This document shows, piece by piece, positions 24,600-36,144 of a stretch of 64,000 bases of DNA. The number at the start of each line of letters is the position of its first letter. The stretch's first letter is position 1. Position numbers and translations under genes: made by a program. The notes under the pieces are model-generated. The model was not told the origin of the DNA. It did no database searches and saw only the letters and a list, made by a program, of their open reading frames with translations. This stretch comes from Acanthacorydalis orientalis. Lineage: Eukaryota; Arthropoda; Insecta; Megaloptera; Corydalidae. The stretch is taken from positions 15,699,201-15,763,200 of the forward strand of contig CM068314.1 in the NCBI GenBank assembly GCA_034766995.1, read 5' to 3'.

Positions 24600-24775
24600 A
24601 TATATTTTTAAAATACAGAAAAATCTCTTTTTTTGCATTTTTACGCTCTGAAGATAATGGTATCATCAGCAAATTATGCATAAATAAAAATTAAAAATAA
24701 TAAATATTCAATTATTGAACACCTTTAATATTTTTTTTTGGTTTTCGAGAGAGGGAAAAATTCATCTAAGAAACT
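24600..24775 (+). mobile_element. Foldback MITE family, single arm
   Basis: Core landmarks in order: ACGCTCTGAAGATAATGG, TATCATCAGCAAATTATGCA, ATTCAATTATTGAACACC, GTTTTCGAGAGAGGGAAAAA and TTCATCTAAGAAACTT. Plus orientation; the mirrored arm is not present upstream. Confidence 0.65.
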
Positions 24776-25777
24776 TTTCTTTTTGATTTTGTAATTTTTT
24801 CCCATAAAGAAAAAAAGAAGTAATTCTTTGATTAGATTCCTTTAATGTGGACTACTATTCAAAAGATTTAAATTAAGAAAAAAAAGTTGCAAGTTTCTTT
24901 TTTTCTAATATTTTTCATCCGAGTGCTTCAATTTTTTCACTTTGAATATCCAACCTGAAATATCTATTTAAAAAGAAATAAATAGCACTCCTTTGCATTC
25001 ATTTAACATCTCGTTTCATAGTATATATACATATATTAAATTCACTACCACAATATTGAAATAACGGTATTACTAAATATAAGTTAAAAATTGAAATTGT
25101 TTAATTTACATTTTCTATTTATACTTTTGACTATGAAAAATGTATCGAGTTGAAAAACTTATAGATCAAGGTAATTTTTCATTTTAAAATTGAAATTTTA
25201 TTATGATACCTACGAAACTAAGTATAGAATAATATAATGTTAACTGAACTTTTGAAAAAAAAAGAAATATTTTTCAATAATTTTGTTTTATTTAATATGA
25301 AAAATATATTTATAAAAAAAAAATATAACTTAGATATAAATGAATATTTCCATTTATATTCTAATTTATAAATTTATTTCTCAATAACCATATAAAAGTA
25401 ATCAAATAATTTCAAATGAGATTAACATATAGTATCTATACATTTTTGGTAATACTTTTAGATTATTTTTTACTGAAATCCTCTCCTTGGCGTTGAATTT
25501 ACATACACCACGGCTCAACATATTTCCACAGTAATCGTAAATCATAATATAATATATTTATATAAAATGTAAAACGTATGCAATCAACAAAACCGTAAAG
25601 AATATCATATTTCATTTTTTTAAACCACGCGATAGTAGCGCAATGAATTACTAAATGCAAATACTTAATGAATAACAAATAGTTACACAGTACATATCAC
25701 GCATAGATAACTGTTTTACATTTTCATGTACACGTATCAATATGTAAATGTAATACATGATCGACGAGTATATTATT
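24776..25777. other. AT-rich spacer, nothing recognised
   Basis: No gene, repeat family or structured RNA recognised. Confidence 0.5.
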
Positions 25778-25790
25778 TATATATATGTGC

Positions 25791-25849
<59 letters not shown>
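25778..25849. repeat. (TA)n microsatellite
   Basis: TATATGTGCG followed by about 28 TA units. Confidence 0.95.
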
Positions 25850-25852
<3 letters not shown>

Positions 25853-26859
25853 CGTAATCAGACCAAGTAGCAGTTTTTACAGAATTACATTTATTCATAC
25901 TATGAATAAAAACATTTTCATGTAAAATTGTATTGTACATTATGTTACATAAAATACACCTTTTGTAAAAAATATACGGACTGTTAATATAATTTTTAAC
26001 ATAAGTCCATTTCAAAAAACCGAGCTTTTGGTCTTTTAGTTATCTGCAATTAATAGTTTTTCGAACTAAGACTTATATTTATAAAAAATTGGGCATATTT
26101 CTTAAATGTTGAAATAAATTTTAGTTTTATAAAAGCATTATTGTTTGAATCCTAAATAACAGAAAAAACTATTGAAATTTTTGAAATTGTCAATTGTTAA
26201 AAAAAAATCTGAGTTCATTTTACATTTTGTAACACTGAAAAAGCAATGAAAGTGGTTGGGAAGTTGAGGTGTTAATATCAGTATTTCAATTTTAGTTATA
26301 AAATTATTTAATTTTTATTTATTATCAAAATCTAGTTAGTATAGAGACTAATAAAATCTAAATGAGAATTTAGAAAATAAAACTTCTATTTGAAAAAAAC
26401 AGGCCCTTAAGAATAGATTAATGAAGGGAATTCAATTAATTCGAGAAGAAATAGTCTGTTTCTTATTAAAAATTTTACCTTTTGATTTTAAATGTTCATA
26501 ACAAATTTATTTACCTTTATTATTATTTTTTTTTATGGTATTCATTTTATGTATTAATATCTGTTAGCTTTATAGTAATTAGTTTTTTAGCCTTTAATAA
26601 ATTTTCATATCATGATTTTTTTATGTTAGAAATATGATTTCGATTTTGTGGAATCAAAACTTTTTGAAACTAATTTATTATTTTAAATGAAATAATTACT
26701 GAATTTAAAATTTCATTACATTGTTAATAATTTTAGAAAATTATTTGAGATTTTTTTAAAAGCCAATTTTTCATAAATAATATTTTCGAAAGTATTAAAT
26801 TTTTATAAAATATTCTTTGAATTTATTTGAGTGCAATTCTTTCGGGTCAGTTTTTTTCT
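25850..26859. other. AT-rich spacer, nothing recognised
   Basis: No open frame over 60 codons and no recognisable repeat. Confidence 0.5.
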
Positions 26860-27047
26860 AATCTGTTCAAGTCTGTTCAGGTTTGTTAAGGTCTGTTCAA
26901 GTCTGGTTAAGCCTGTTCATGTTTGTTTAGTTATGTTTACGTCTGTTCAGGTGTGTTCAGATGTGGTCAGGTTTTAGGGATGTCTTTTTAGGTTTGGACT
27001 AGTCTGGTTAGATCTATTTGCTGAAGTGTCTGGTTAGGTCTGATCAG
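26860..27047. repeat. Degenerate 10-bp minisatellite (AGGTCTGTTC)n
   Basis: Eleven consecutive decamers from 26860 keep exact 10-bp spacing: AATCTGTTCA, AGTCTGTTCA, GGTTTGTTAA, GGTCTGTTCA, AGTCTGGTTA and so on, with consensus GGTCTGTTCA. From about 26970 the phase slips and units become irregular (TCTGGTTAGG, TCTGATCAG) until 27047. A 10-bp period is close to one turn of B-DNA, and the consensus (CCTGAACAGA on the other strand) is richer in G+C than its surroundings. It has no coding potential. This is the only complex tandem repeat in the window that is not built from di- or tetranucleotides. Confidence 0.9.
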
Positions 27048-27329
27048 ATTAAATTTAATCAATTCAAAGCAAGTTTAAAAAATGATTTCAAAGAATTTAT
27101 TTTCTAATAATTACAATTTTGTAGCATTGTATCTTGGAAGACATGTATTTTTGTATAATATATATTCAAGAATTGTGTTTTAGAAGGTTATTTTGTGAAT
27201 AATTTATAGCAAGTTTTATAGAATCAATTAAACAATCGTATAGTCGAAATAAGTTTGTTTCTACTTCGTTAACAAACAAAGATACAAATAAATTTAACTA
27301 TAAAGCATATCAAAACTTATACTCGTATA

Positions 27330-27395
27330 CATACACACACACTCATATATATATATATATGTATATATATGTATATATATATATATATATATATA
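27330..27395. repeat. (AC)n-(TA)n interrupted microsatellite
   Basis: Short AC run, then TA units with two TATG interruptions. Confidence 0.95.
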
Positions 27396-28469
27396 CAAAC
27401 TATTTGACAAAGTTGAATGAAACAATATAAAGCTGTTAATCAGTTGGTATTGTTTCAAAACCACTTCTGCACGCTATAATGCACGATCACATTCTATTAT
27501 TATTGTTTTGAAATAGAGCTGTATAAATTGTAAGTATGTCTAAACTATATAAATGCATGCATTTAATGTACAAAACGTTCTACATATAGATAATTAGAAA
27601 GGAAATTTAGTGCAGTGCTTTCTGTAATAATATTAATTTACATTGAATAATTTGGATACATTCATTTTTTTATTTATAGATAGTTTTCAATTCAAACGTG
27701 TATTTAATATCAATTAAATATTTTTAAAATCAATAATTGAATTGCATTCATTGACTTAATACTTTGAACACTGCAAAATATTTTTCAGTAATAATTATTA
27801 ATATTGACATGAGCCATACTTATATTTTTTGTGTTGAATGAAATAGTAAGATTCACTTGTGTAAATGAATTTAGCCACTGTGATAAAATTATAATTATAC
27901 TAATTCTATAAAAATATACCATAGACTAAATTTATTTATTAAAGACAAAAAATGATTTATGAAAAACAGTTTTATATTTTGTAATTTTCATTTAAAATCT
28001 TTTAAAATTAATACAAGTAAATTAATATAATAATATGCATTTTTAATTAAATTTTTAATATAATAAATATAAGGATTATTTGAAATGAATAATAACCATT
28101 CAGTAGATTTTTTTTTTGTAAAATTCTATCAAATTTTATAAACCAGATGCTTCAAGAACATATTTTCGCAATAAATTTCGTTAAATTATATTTTTCCCTC
28201 CATCCGGAATCCTGTATTGAATTTTGTATGTATTCGAGACGAACAAAAAACGTGTCGTTTATAAAATAGGCACTTTTGTGCATATATGACAGAGGCGTAT
28301 AATGTAGAACATTTTGAAATATCTTGAATTATTATCATTTTTCTGAAATAGGAAATATTAGTAAACGAACTATTTTGCTGAAAAGTTATTAATTAGTAAA
28401 TAATATCTTTGTTGATAGAATCAACAAAGATAGTATTTCTCAAAGCTCATACAGAGTATAGGCTTTCAG
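27396..28469. other. AT-rich spacer with foldback end and a short hairpin
   Basis: At 27850-27895, TTCACTTGTGTAAATGAATT and TAGCCACTGTGATAAAATTA match the outer end of the foldback family. At 28404-28432 TATCTTTGTTGAT and its exact complement flank a 3-base AGA loop. Nothing else was recognised. Confidence 0.5.
28404..28432. repeat. Perfect 13-bp hairpin with AGA loop
   Basis: TATCTTTGTTGAT / AGA / ATCAACAAAGATA. It has no T-run directly after it, and a eukaryotic setting makes a bacterial-type terminator irrelevant. It could be a small cruciform site or chance. Confidence 0.6.
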
Positions 28470-28810
28470 ACACCAATGTTAAATGTTTTGATGGTCGAGA
28501 AACTATTCATTGTTGCAAATCTTGCAAAATGTGTCTATTTTGATTACACACAGTGGAGTATTGTGAATATACCACGACCGTTCTGTATTATATGGCTAGA
28601 AAGGCCAGTCTAGTACCCGTGTATGTCAAAATATAACAAATTAAGCTAAACAAGAGTAAGTGTTATCTGTACAAAGTTTATGTTCTGTTCAACACGTTGA
28701 ACTTGTGACTCTCGAAGGTTCGACCCTTGTCGAGCGTTGACCTCGAAATATTTGAACCATATAAAATCATTGACCGAACTGATCGGTATACTATTAAAGT
28801 TTAACTTACA
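28470..28810. other. GC-enriched segment, unclassified
   Basis: Composition is clearly less AT-rich than the flanks (for example CACGACCGTTCTGTAT, TCTCGAAGGTTCGACCC). GGTTCGACCC at about 28718-28727 matches the tRNA B-box consensus, but there is no A-box at the correct distance and no cloverleaf can be drawn. No open frame. It may be regulatory DNA or an old repeat. Confidence 0.25.
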
Positions 28811-29109
28811 TTTCTGGTTCAGATAGTAAGAAAAAAAACATAGATTTTCGTAAAGAGTAAATGAATGTTACATACAAATAAACATATATTATTTATTTTC
28901 TATTCGTATAATAAAAATTATTAATATAATTTTTAGTGTTGGTTAATAACTTTTCTATAAAAAATATCCATTAATTTTTTTAAGTAAAATGTCTGATAGT
29001 TTTTCAAAAACAATAATAATAATATTTATTTTGAATTTTAAAAGTTCTTGATATCTAATTTACGAAAAATGATACTATTTTTACTAGTCAATTATTAATT
29101 CAACTCAAA

Positions 29110-29400
29110 AAAAATTGATCTAGAATTTTTAACAATTGATTTATTGTTGTTCTTGCACACTTAGAAGGCGGTAACATTATTCTGAAAGTTCTAAGGCAGA
29201 GAAGAATCTTTTTAAGTTACAGATTTTTTTTATAATTTAGAGCTCTGAGAATGATGAAATTAGCATCGAAATACACATAAGCAACAATCAAAAACATCAA
29301 TAATTAATTATTGAATATTTTTTTTATCAAGAAAAAAAAGGTGCTTTGAAGTCAGAGTGAAAATTTGATTTATGAAAGTTAATTTTTAGTGTCAAATATT
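29110..29400. mobile_element. Foldback MITE family, two-arm copy
   Basis: The left arm runs in minus orientation (TTAACAATTGATTTATTGTT, GCACACTTAGAAGGCGGTAA, GTTCTAAGGCAGAGAAGAA). After a short centre the right arm runs in plus orientation (GAGCTCTGAGAATGATG, ATCGAAATACACATAAGC, AACAATCAAAAACATCAATA, TGATTTATGAAAGTTAATTT). The arms are mirror images, so the family's complete form is a long hairpin of roughly 300-400 bp with no coding capacity. It is the clearest example, with those at 50531 and 52840, for defining the family. Confidence 0.75.
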
Positions 29401-29454
29401 ACAATGTGTAATATTTCAAAAAAGTATGTCAGTATATTTCAAAATTTTTATAAA

Positions 29455-29600
29455 TTATTTTTTCTGTACCTTATTGCTTTGAAGATGATGGCTTTGTCGT
29501 TGAAGTAACAATCAAAATTGATTAATAAACATTAATTAGGAAAAATCTGTGGTTTTAGATGCGAAAGAAAAATTCACTTACGGAAATGAATAAATACAAT
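29455..29600 (+). mobile_element. Foldback MITE family, single arm
   Basis: CTGTACCTTATTGCTTTGAA, GATGATGGCTTTGTCG, AAGTAACAATCAAAATTGAT, TCACTTACGGAAATGAAT. A second, independent copy about 55 bp downstream of the two-arm copy. Confidence 0.65.
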
Positions 29601-29990
29601 AGTCATAATGATAGAATTGTGAATTTTTAGATTTTTAATTTAGTCGTTAATGACATACTATTATCTTATTTTTAATTTGTAAATTATTTTTTTATTATCT
29701 GGACCATCGTTACGAGAGAAAGGCTATTGCCGAGTCTTTTGACTTCGGTCTTTTTATCGAAAAAGATTTCTTCAAACTACAAGCCTTTAGTAACTAATTA
29801 TTTTAAAAAAATATACTTCAAAAGATACAATATTGTCATTTACATATATAATAAAAAAAGTACATAAACAAAAAAATTAAATACCGTGTATTTTTTTGAT
29901 AATAAGTTCAATTATAATCTTTAATAATCCATTAATGGAACATTTATGACAAATAATTATTGTTTGTCTTCCTTAAGGTATTTTTTTATC

Positions 29991-30030
<40 letters not shown>

Positions 30031-31235
30031 CTATTTAAATAAATAAGTTAGAATTTTACTTTTATTTAGTACAGCAGATTTCGAAAAGAGAATCTTGAAA
30101 ACTAAACGCAGCTCAGACCTATTTCATCTTTTGAAAAACATGTATATGAATCAATATTTTTAGTTTCTTTTATGAAATCTTAAATCTTTTTCGGTTATAG
30201 AAAAATGAAATAAATTAATAAAAAATCAATATTGGTAATTATAAAGTTGAAGGTGTTTTCATTCAAGGAATAAAAATTGCTACGCCTAAATTTGTATGAA
30301 TAAAACTGCAGATTATCATATAATATTAAAATATTTTTAAATTATTTTCATTTCGTGTCTCCCAGTGTTTGTTTTGTTAAGTTTTACTATTTTATATAAA
30401 AACCATGTTTTTATAATAAAAAGTAACAAGTTTGAAAAACATAACATATTAAATGAAACGTTTTGGAAGTAAAAACTTTTTAATGGAAAAAAAATTACTG
30501 TTGTAATAGATTCTAATTATGAAATATTTCTAAAATTAAAGTACTGAAACCTGAATTAATAGTAAAACCTGCACATAATAACATTATAGGATGTTTAAAT
30601 GGATTTCTAAATCATTTAAATTATTATGAAAAGTTAAATATTTACTATTAAAAATTAAATCTATATTCTAATAATTAATTAATCCGTTGACTATTTATAT
30701 GTAAAATAGTAAAAAATAAATTAGTTCTAAAGAAAAAAAAATAGTTTGATATAAAGATATTTTTTAATTAAATTTTATATCGTTTTCGAACAATGATTGT
30801 AAGTGGATAGTAAAAGGTAGAAAAGTATATGAGAGAGATTTTTTTTGAGTATTGATCCATTCTACGAGTCAAAAAAGCTATAGACGTTCAAAGCTTGTAA
30901 GACATAACAAAGGACTGGATAAGATTTCAAGACCATGGTATTGTGACGACGTAAGATTCATTGTATGTAACAGTATGGTATCTTTAAATGGTTTTTGTGT
31001 GTAAACATTTTGAGGTAAAGGGAATTCCAGAGATTTTTTATTTTATTCTTATGAATGGACATGCTTTGACTGAAGAACTTGATCTCGATTTTTTTAATTG
31101 TTTAGCAGAGTTTATGTAATCAAGATTTTGTATATATTTTCACACAGGATACTTTTTTTATTTATATATTCTTTATAGAAGCACTTACCAGCTTCATTTT
31201 AAAAAAAATACTGTTTTCAATTTTTACATATTTAC
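29601..31235. other. AT-rich spacer, nothing recognised
   Basis: A 34-bp TA array lies at 29994-30028. No gene or repeat family recognised. Confidence 0.5.
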
Positions 31236-31320
31236 TAAGGGGCTCTTCCCTCTGCTCGCTGCGTTCATTAATCCCCGAAAAGCGTCGCCCCGCTCTCGTT
31301 GATGCTCTCTCCGCTCTAAC
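31236..31320. other. Sharp GC-rich block of about 85 bp
   Basis: An isolated segment well above half G+C in deeply AT-rich DNA: AAGGGGCTCTTCCCTCTGC, CGAAAAGCGTCGCCCCGCTC, TGATGCTCTCTCCGCTC. Several CTC-type pyrimidine repeats are present on the plus strand. It lacks a long open frame and does not match a tRNA, 5S or snRNA that I can recognise. The abrupt edges suggest an insertion (for example a SINE head or processed ncRNA) or a constrained element. Confidence 0.5.
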
Positions 31321-31509
31321 AAATACCATAAATTAACAAATTATAGAAACAAATTATTTGCATAAAGTTTGTATTGAAAAAGTTTATAAAAATTAACATT
31401 ACCAAATACAATGTTAAAATGTGTAATAATTTTTTTACTCTAAAGCTTCAGTGAATACAATATTTTGAATAAATTTCTTACAAGCTTTAAACTGAAATCC
31501 TATAACCTT

Positions 31510-31650
31510 TTTTCATTGTACATCGTGAAGCAGAACACTGATCACTGGTCATGTGAGTGATATCAACCAATCAGTACAGAGAACTTGAGACCGATGTAAC
31601 CAATCAGATAATGAATAAAACGCACGCATAGCGACAGGACCATTTTTTAC
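31510..31650. promoter_or_regulatory. Paired CCAAT motifs in GC-enriched DNA
   Basis: AACCAATCAG occurs twice in the same orientation, with CCAATCAG at 31567-31574 and at 31600-31607, 33 bp (about three helical turns) apart. CCAATCAG is the preferred core of the NF-Y factor in animal promoters. CGCACGCATAGCGACAGG follows at about 31621. No coding frame starts nearby in the window, so promoter activity is an inference. Confidence 0.35.
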
Positions 31651-31669
31651 TTATATATATATATATATG

Positions 31670-34261
31670 CTGAATCCAGATTTATACATTATATTTGATT
31701 TTGGATGATATTATTTGTTTATTGTTTTGAGTTAAAACTCTTATTGTAAAACAAGATGGAGTAAAAATGCAATTAAAATAGAATACAGTGGCGCTTATTA
31801 CACTTCTGCGCACTCTTAGTACATTTTAATGTTATTTCAGAGATGGAAACGTTCCAATAATACATGTAAATACTTGATTATTATAATTAAAATTATTTGT
31901 AAAAAATATAAATTATATTTTACGACTAACTTTCTTTGAAACTAAAAATTAATCGTGATTTTAAACGAGCTAACTTCAAATAAAACTTTTATATGAAATA
32001 TTTTAATTAAATATGTAAGTTCGTAGAAAGCATTTTAATTTTTTTATGTATGGTTGAAAGAAAAGAGGTCACTTTTACATTTGGATTATGTAGAAATAAA
32101 GTTTGCATCTATTTATATAATTAAGTTACTTAAAAGTACTTTAATCGAAAAAATTCAATAAAAGATTCGTTCCATTTTCTTCTATTGATATAAATGATCG
32201 CAAATTGAAATTAAAACCAAGGATAAAAAAATGGTTTCGATAAGAATTTATATTCAACGAACGTTTTACAGCTTAGACTAAATTACAATCTTGCAACTTA
32301 ATACTACTGCTTTCTTGTATAAAAGCTTTCAATAATAGATTGAAATGGGAAATGTGTGATAGTTGAAAGCGCTGTTCCTAAACAGAACCTCTGTCACTAG
32401 TTTTTCTGTCCTAAGCAGGGTATTATTGTTATTAAAAGAGAAGACCCATCTGTTATCTTGTCACAAATCATTTACTAAGTTAAATAATGAGAAAGAGAAT
32501 TGATTCTTTTTTGTCGTTATTTACATCAAATAAAAGTCAGTAATTGTCTTTTTCATATTGCTTTTAATTAAAACTTGATTACAACTCGTTTGAAATTATT
32601 AATATTTACTTAATATAAATATATTCTGAAGAAAGTAGTTAAAAATCAAATTCACTATTGTATTAATTTTTTTTAGTTACAAGTATTATTCTTGAACACT
32701 GAAACATTTGCAAGGAAATTAGAGAGGTAAAATTATCATTCGAGACATATATTATATAATTGCATTCGTTGCATTCAGTTAATTACAGTCACTTTATAAG
32801 TGACAGTTCATACTTGGAAGTATCGACTAAGGTTAATTAGGTCAAAAAATATATAATTTATTAAGTCTCACTTCGAATACTTAATATATTAGAACTGAAC
32901 TATTTAAACTCATAATTTAATTAGAATTTTCATTAAAATCATACGATTTATTTTATATCAACACTATTCGATTTATTTTTCAGCTTGTAACGTCTATTTG
33001 AAAACAAAATAATGAAATCGTACCAAATTCTGGTTAGAAGTGTAAAAGTGTAATTAAGTATATTGAAATATAGTTTTTTTAAAAACACAAATTACTTGAA
33101 ATTCGTTTTATTTGTGCATAATTAAATTTTATAACTAATTAAAGATAAATTATAATTGATATTAAATTATCAATTAATACAATTTATTAATTATCGATTC
33201 ATTTCTTAACTTTGTCTTAGAGTAAAGTTTAACTATATCTTATATTTAATGTGTGAATTTTATTGAAAATTGTATAGTGTCTGTTGGGTACACATTCAGT
33301 TTAACATTTTTTAATAGAAAAATATTAAATATGATCCTAGTTTATGCAATAATGTAAAAAAAAGACAAGAAATCCGCCAGTAAACTTGCAATAATAAAAC
33401 CTAATCAATGAAATTAATTATAAAATATATATGAAGTCCGTTTACAGAATACCAAAAGGTCTCGTAGATGAAGTTCGAGTTTATTTTTCCGCTACGGAAG
33501 ATCCGTTTTATAAAATTGTGTAAATAAAAGTGTGAATCAAATGCTTACGAAGCTATTTTCGTCCCTTTTCACGTGCCATTAACAAAAAGATAGTCACAAC
33601 AACACCCTCATTTTCTTTCAAAGACACACATTGCATATTAAATGTAGTCTTTTCAAGTTTCATTAGTTAGTCCGTAAATTGTATCGCTTTATATTTTTGT
33701 CGCATGTTTTGCCATTCCATCGCTATTTGTTTCATATTCTCTTGTTCTTTAATGTTCGTTCTATTAATGTTTATTACATTTTATTATTAAGATGATTTCT
33801 ATGTAATCAACAATATATATATATATATATATACTTGAAACGAATGGCAATGTAAGACATTTAGTATAACCTGAGAACAAAGAGGTTTAATTGCTTAACA
33901 TTTGAAAACTCTACAAAATATTTTATATATTAATATTCTTTTATATATGAAGAAATTTTAATAAAATTCTGTATATTTTGTTAATTTTCTATTGTTCAGA
34001 TAATAATTTGTTTTCTTATTGTTTTCGGAGTGTACAAAATATATTGTAATTTCTTTTCTTTCTACAAAAACGTATAACAGTAAATAATCTCCTATAAATA
34101 AGAAAACTGACAGGAAATCTTAGAAAGAAGAATAATTATATTTCAATTTATTATTAAATGTATTCATTGAAGAAAATGAATAAAGTAGGATGAAAAGACT
34201 CTTAATATGAGAATTTATTGATTTTATTTAATAAGAATTTTTCTCTATTATAATTTTACCA
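31670..34261. other. AT-rich spacer, nothing recognised
   Basis: No open frame over 60 codons. A short TA run at 33812-33832. The stretch 33440-33720 is somewhat less AT-rich (CCGTTTACAGAATACC, TCACGTGCCATTAAC) but shows no known motif. Confidence 0.5.
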
Positions 34262-34320
34262 GCGTGGTACAATTTCTTATGGTTTGTAGAGTAGTGAAAA
34301 TTTATTCATGAAAGAAAATT
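34262..34320 (+). mobile_element. Foldback MITE family, outer-end fragment
   Basis: GGTTTGTAGAGTAGTGAAAA followed by TTTATTCATGAAAG matches the outer end of the plus-orientation arm seen at 36345 and 46515. Confidence 0.5.
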
Positions 34321-34449
34321 ATTTTTTACATCATACATTTTATAATTTTTAATCAATTTTGAAGTTATTTTTTCAGTAATTGAAGAATCCTTAAATTGTC
34401 TTCAAACCAAATTTATTATTTGTTAATAGAAATAACGCAATATTCAAAC

Positions 34450-34940
34450 AACGCGGTTTCCATATAACATCGAGCAAAATTAGCGACAACCCTCCTATAA
34501 CGCGTTACTATTATAACACTGTTTCTATATAATACAACTTAATTAGCTTAAGCAGTCTCCTTATAGCATGAATTTTTCTATTATTGACAATAATGATGAA
34601 GGTTAATAAAGTGTTTGATTCAAGCTTTAAGTTCCTTGCTTTTGTTGGAAAATAGTTTTTTAGTTTATATTTCATTTCGTTTTTTTTTTTAATTTTCTTA
34701 TATGAACTCTTAAATTCAATAAAAATAATTTGAAATATGTAAACATATATTTATTGTCTTTTGTATCTATCAACTTTTTTTTCATAACGGTATTCATCAT
34801 AACATGGTGCTCTATGAATGCAGTTTTCATATAAAGTAGAACGAATAAACCTGATTTATGTGTATTTACTTCCGAGTTTTACTTAACGCGGTTTCCATAT
34901 AACGCGATTCGAATTAATCCTTATAGGTCGGGTGATTGTA
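34450..34940. mobile_element. Possible non-autonomous pogo-like element
   Basis: The 19-mer AACGCGGTTTCCATATAAC occurs identically at 34450-34468 and 34885-34903, the only CpG-bearing words in an AT-rich tract. Between them lie related phrases: CCTCCTATAACGCGTTA near 34490, GCAGTCTCCTTATAGCA near 34551 and CAGTTTTCATATAAAG near 34821. Phrases of the CAGT...CTATAACGCGG type are common in ends of pogo/Tigger-type elements. Direct rather than inverted orientation of the 19-mers does not fit a simple terminal-repeat pair. No transposase is present. Confidence 0.35.
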
Positions 34941-35077
34941 TTCGATTTGAGAAATTTTATGAAAAAATTAATTCAGTACGGAATTTTTAACTCAGTGATT
35001 ACGAATAACTTAAATTAATAAATGTATTTGTAACTTTGTATTTTATGTATAGCAAAGTTTTTTGTATAATTTAATTA

Positions 35078-35080
<3 letters not shown>

Positions 35081-35125
<45 letters not shown>

Positions 35126-35148
35126 ATATATATATAGAGAGAGAGAGG
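35081..35148. repeat. (TA)n-(GA)n microsatellite
   Basis: TA units with a GTG interruption, followed by seven GA units and a GA-rich tail. Confidence 0.95.
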
Positions 35149-35367
35149 GTGTGGAAGTGTGAGAAAGAAAGTGAGAAATTGATTTATCCGTTATAAAAAA
35201 GTAAATAAATGATAAATTAGTATTGTTTGTTAATTGTAAAGCTTTTAAGATGTCAGTAGTTATTTTTAAATATCAAATAATCAATTTCGAATCGGTTTTA
35301 ATCGTTTCTGTTTTAAAATGCCATTCTAAGGTTTTAGTGTTTTATTATTTGAATTATCTATTTATCA

Positions 35368-35370
<3 letters not shown>

Positions 35371-35410
<40 letters not shown>

Positions 35411-35428
35411 ATATATATATACACATAT
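35371..35428. repeat. (TA)n-(TG)n-(TA)n microsatellite
   Basis: Compound array ending TATACACATATG. It sits at the left margin of the GC-rich island at 35600-35900. Confidence 0.95.
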
Positions 35429-35599
35429 GAATGTATATTGTAGTTAAAGGTTAAATGTTGTAAATGTGTATGTAGAGATATGTTGAAAATATGGACATTC
35501 TGAAAATAGCTAACACGCGCAAACAAAAAATAACGTGTATTGTATGTATTGGATGTCGATTAATAATACTTTAAATGAAAGTAAATAAATGGTATAATG

Positions 35600-35895
35600 T
35601 TTACGTGATACGCTACTGATAGACAGTATGTGTATACCTATCGCTTTGTTATCTGTATATGTATCTACGTGTATGTGTGCATGTACTCGGCAATTGGTGA
35701 ACAGATTGGGCCGGTGATTTCTAGCCCGGGGGACAGATTGCGACCATCCTGTGTCGCTCGTTTGTTTAGTACACCGATACATACAACAATGGGGATATAC
35801 ATAGGTGTGTGCGGTGGTTGCGGCTTCGAGAGTAATATTGCAACGGAATGCTTGGAATCGACGCCATGTACCATCGAATAGAATGTCATTCCAGG
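35600..35895. promoter_or_regulatory. GC-rich island, candidate conserved element or exon
   Basis: About 300 bp of near-balanced composition with many CpGs: AGATTGGGCCGGTGATTTC, TAGCCCGGGGGACAGATTG, GTGTGCGGTGGTTGCGGC, GAATCGACGCCATGTACC. The raised G+C leaves three overlapping open frames: 35630-35881 (+, 83 codons), 35665-35889 (-, 74) and 35510-35782 (-, 90). Openness on both strands is a composition effect and does not identify a real frame. None of the three reads like a family I know. Candidates are a 5' exon or promoter, an ncRNA exon, or a conserved enhancer. It has no relative elsewhere in the window, so it is unlikely to be one of the local repeats. Confidence 0.4.
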
Positions 35896-36089
35896 ACTAA
35901 ATAATAATGTGCATCAGTGCGACTACAATTTACTTGTTCTGTATTCATGTACTTTTTTACGAATCAGACGAAAAAATTTTTAATTATTTTGTTGGAAAAG
36001 AACATATGTATCTCATATATTAAATGCAGATTTTTTTATGTAAACAAAAAATACATTCCATACAAATATTGTTAAATACACATACATAG

Positions 36090-36093
<4 letters not shown>

Positions 36094-36141
<48 letters not shown>
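36094..36141. repeat. (TA)n microsatellite
   Basis: About 23 TA units following CATACATAGGTA. Confidence 0.95.

Positions 36142-36144
<3 letters not shown>

Noticed and set aside
26860..27047. CRISPR array or telomeric repeat
   Set aside because: The units are contiguous 10-mers without spacers, and they do not match TTAGG or TTAGGG telomere repeats.
28710..28735. tRNA-like B-box GGTTCGACCC
   Set aside because: No matching A-box at the right distance, no acceptor stem and no plausible cloverleaf.
35510..35889. Three overlapping open frames on both strands as possible genes
   Set aside because: They overlap one another in a GC-rich island where stops are rare. No frame has a recognisable domain, so none is called as a CDS.
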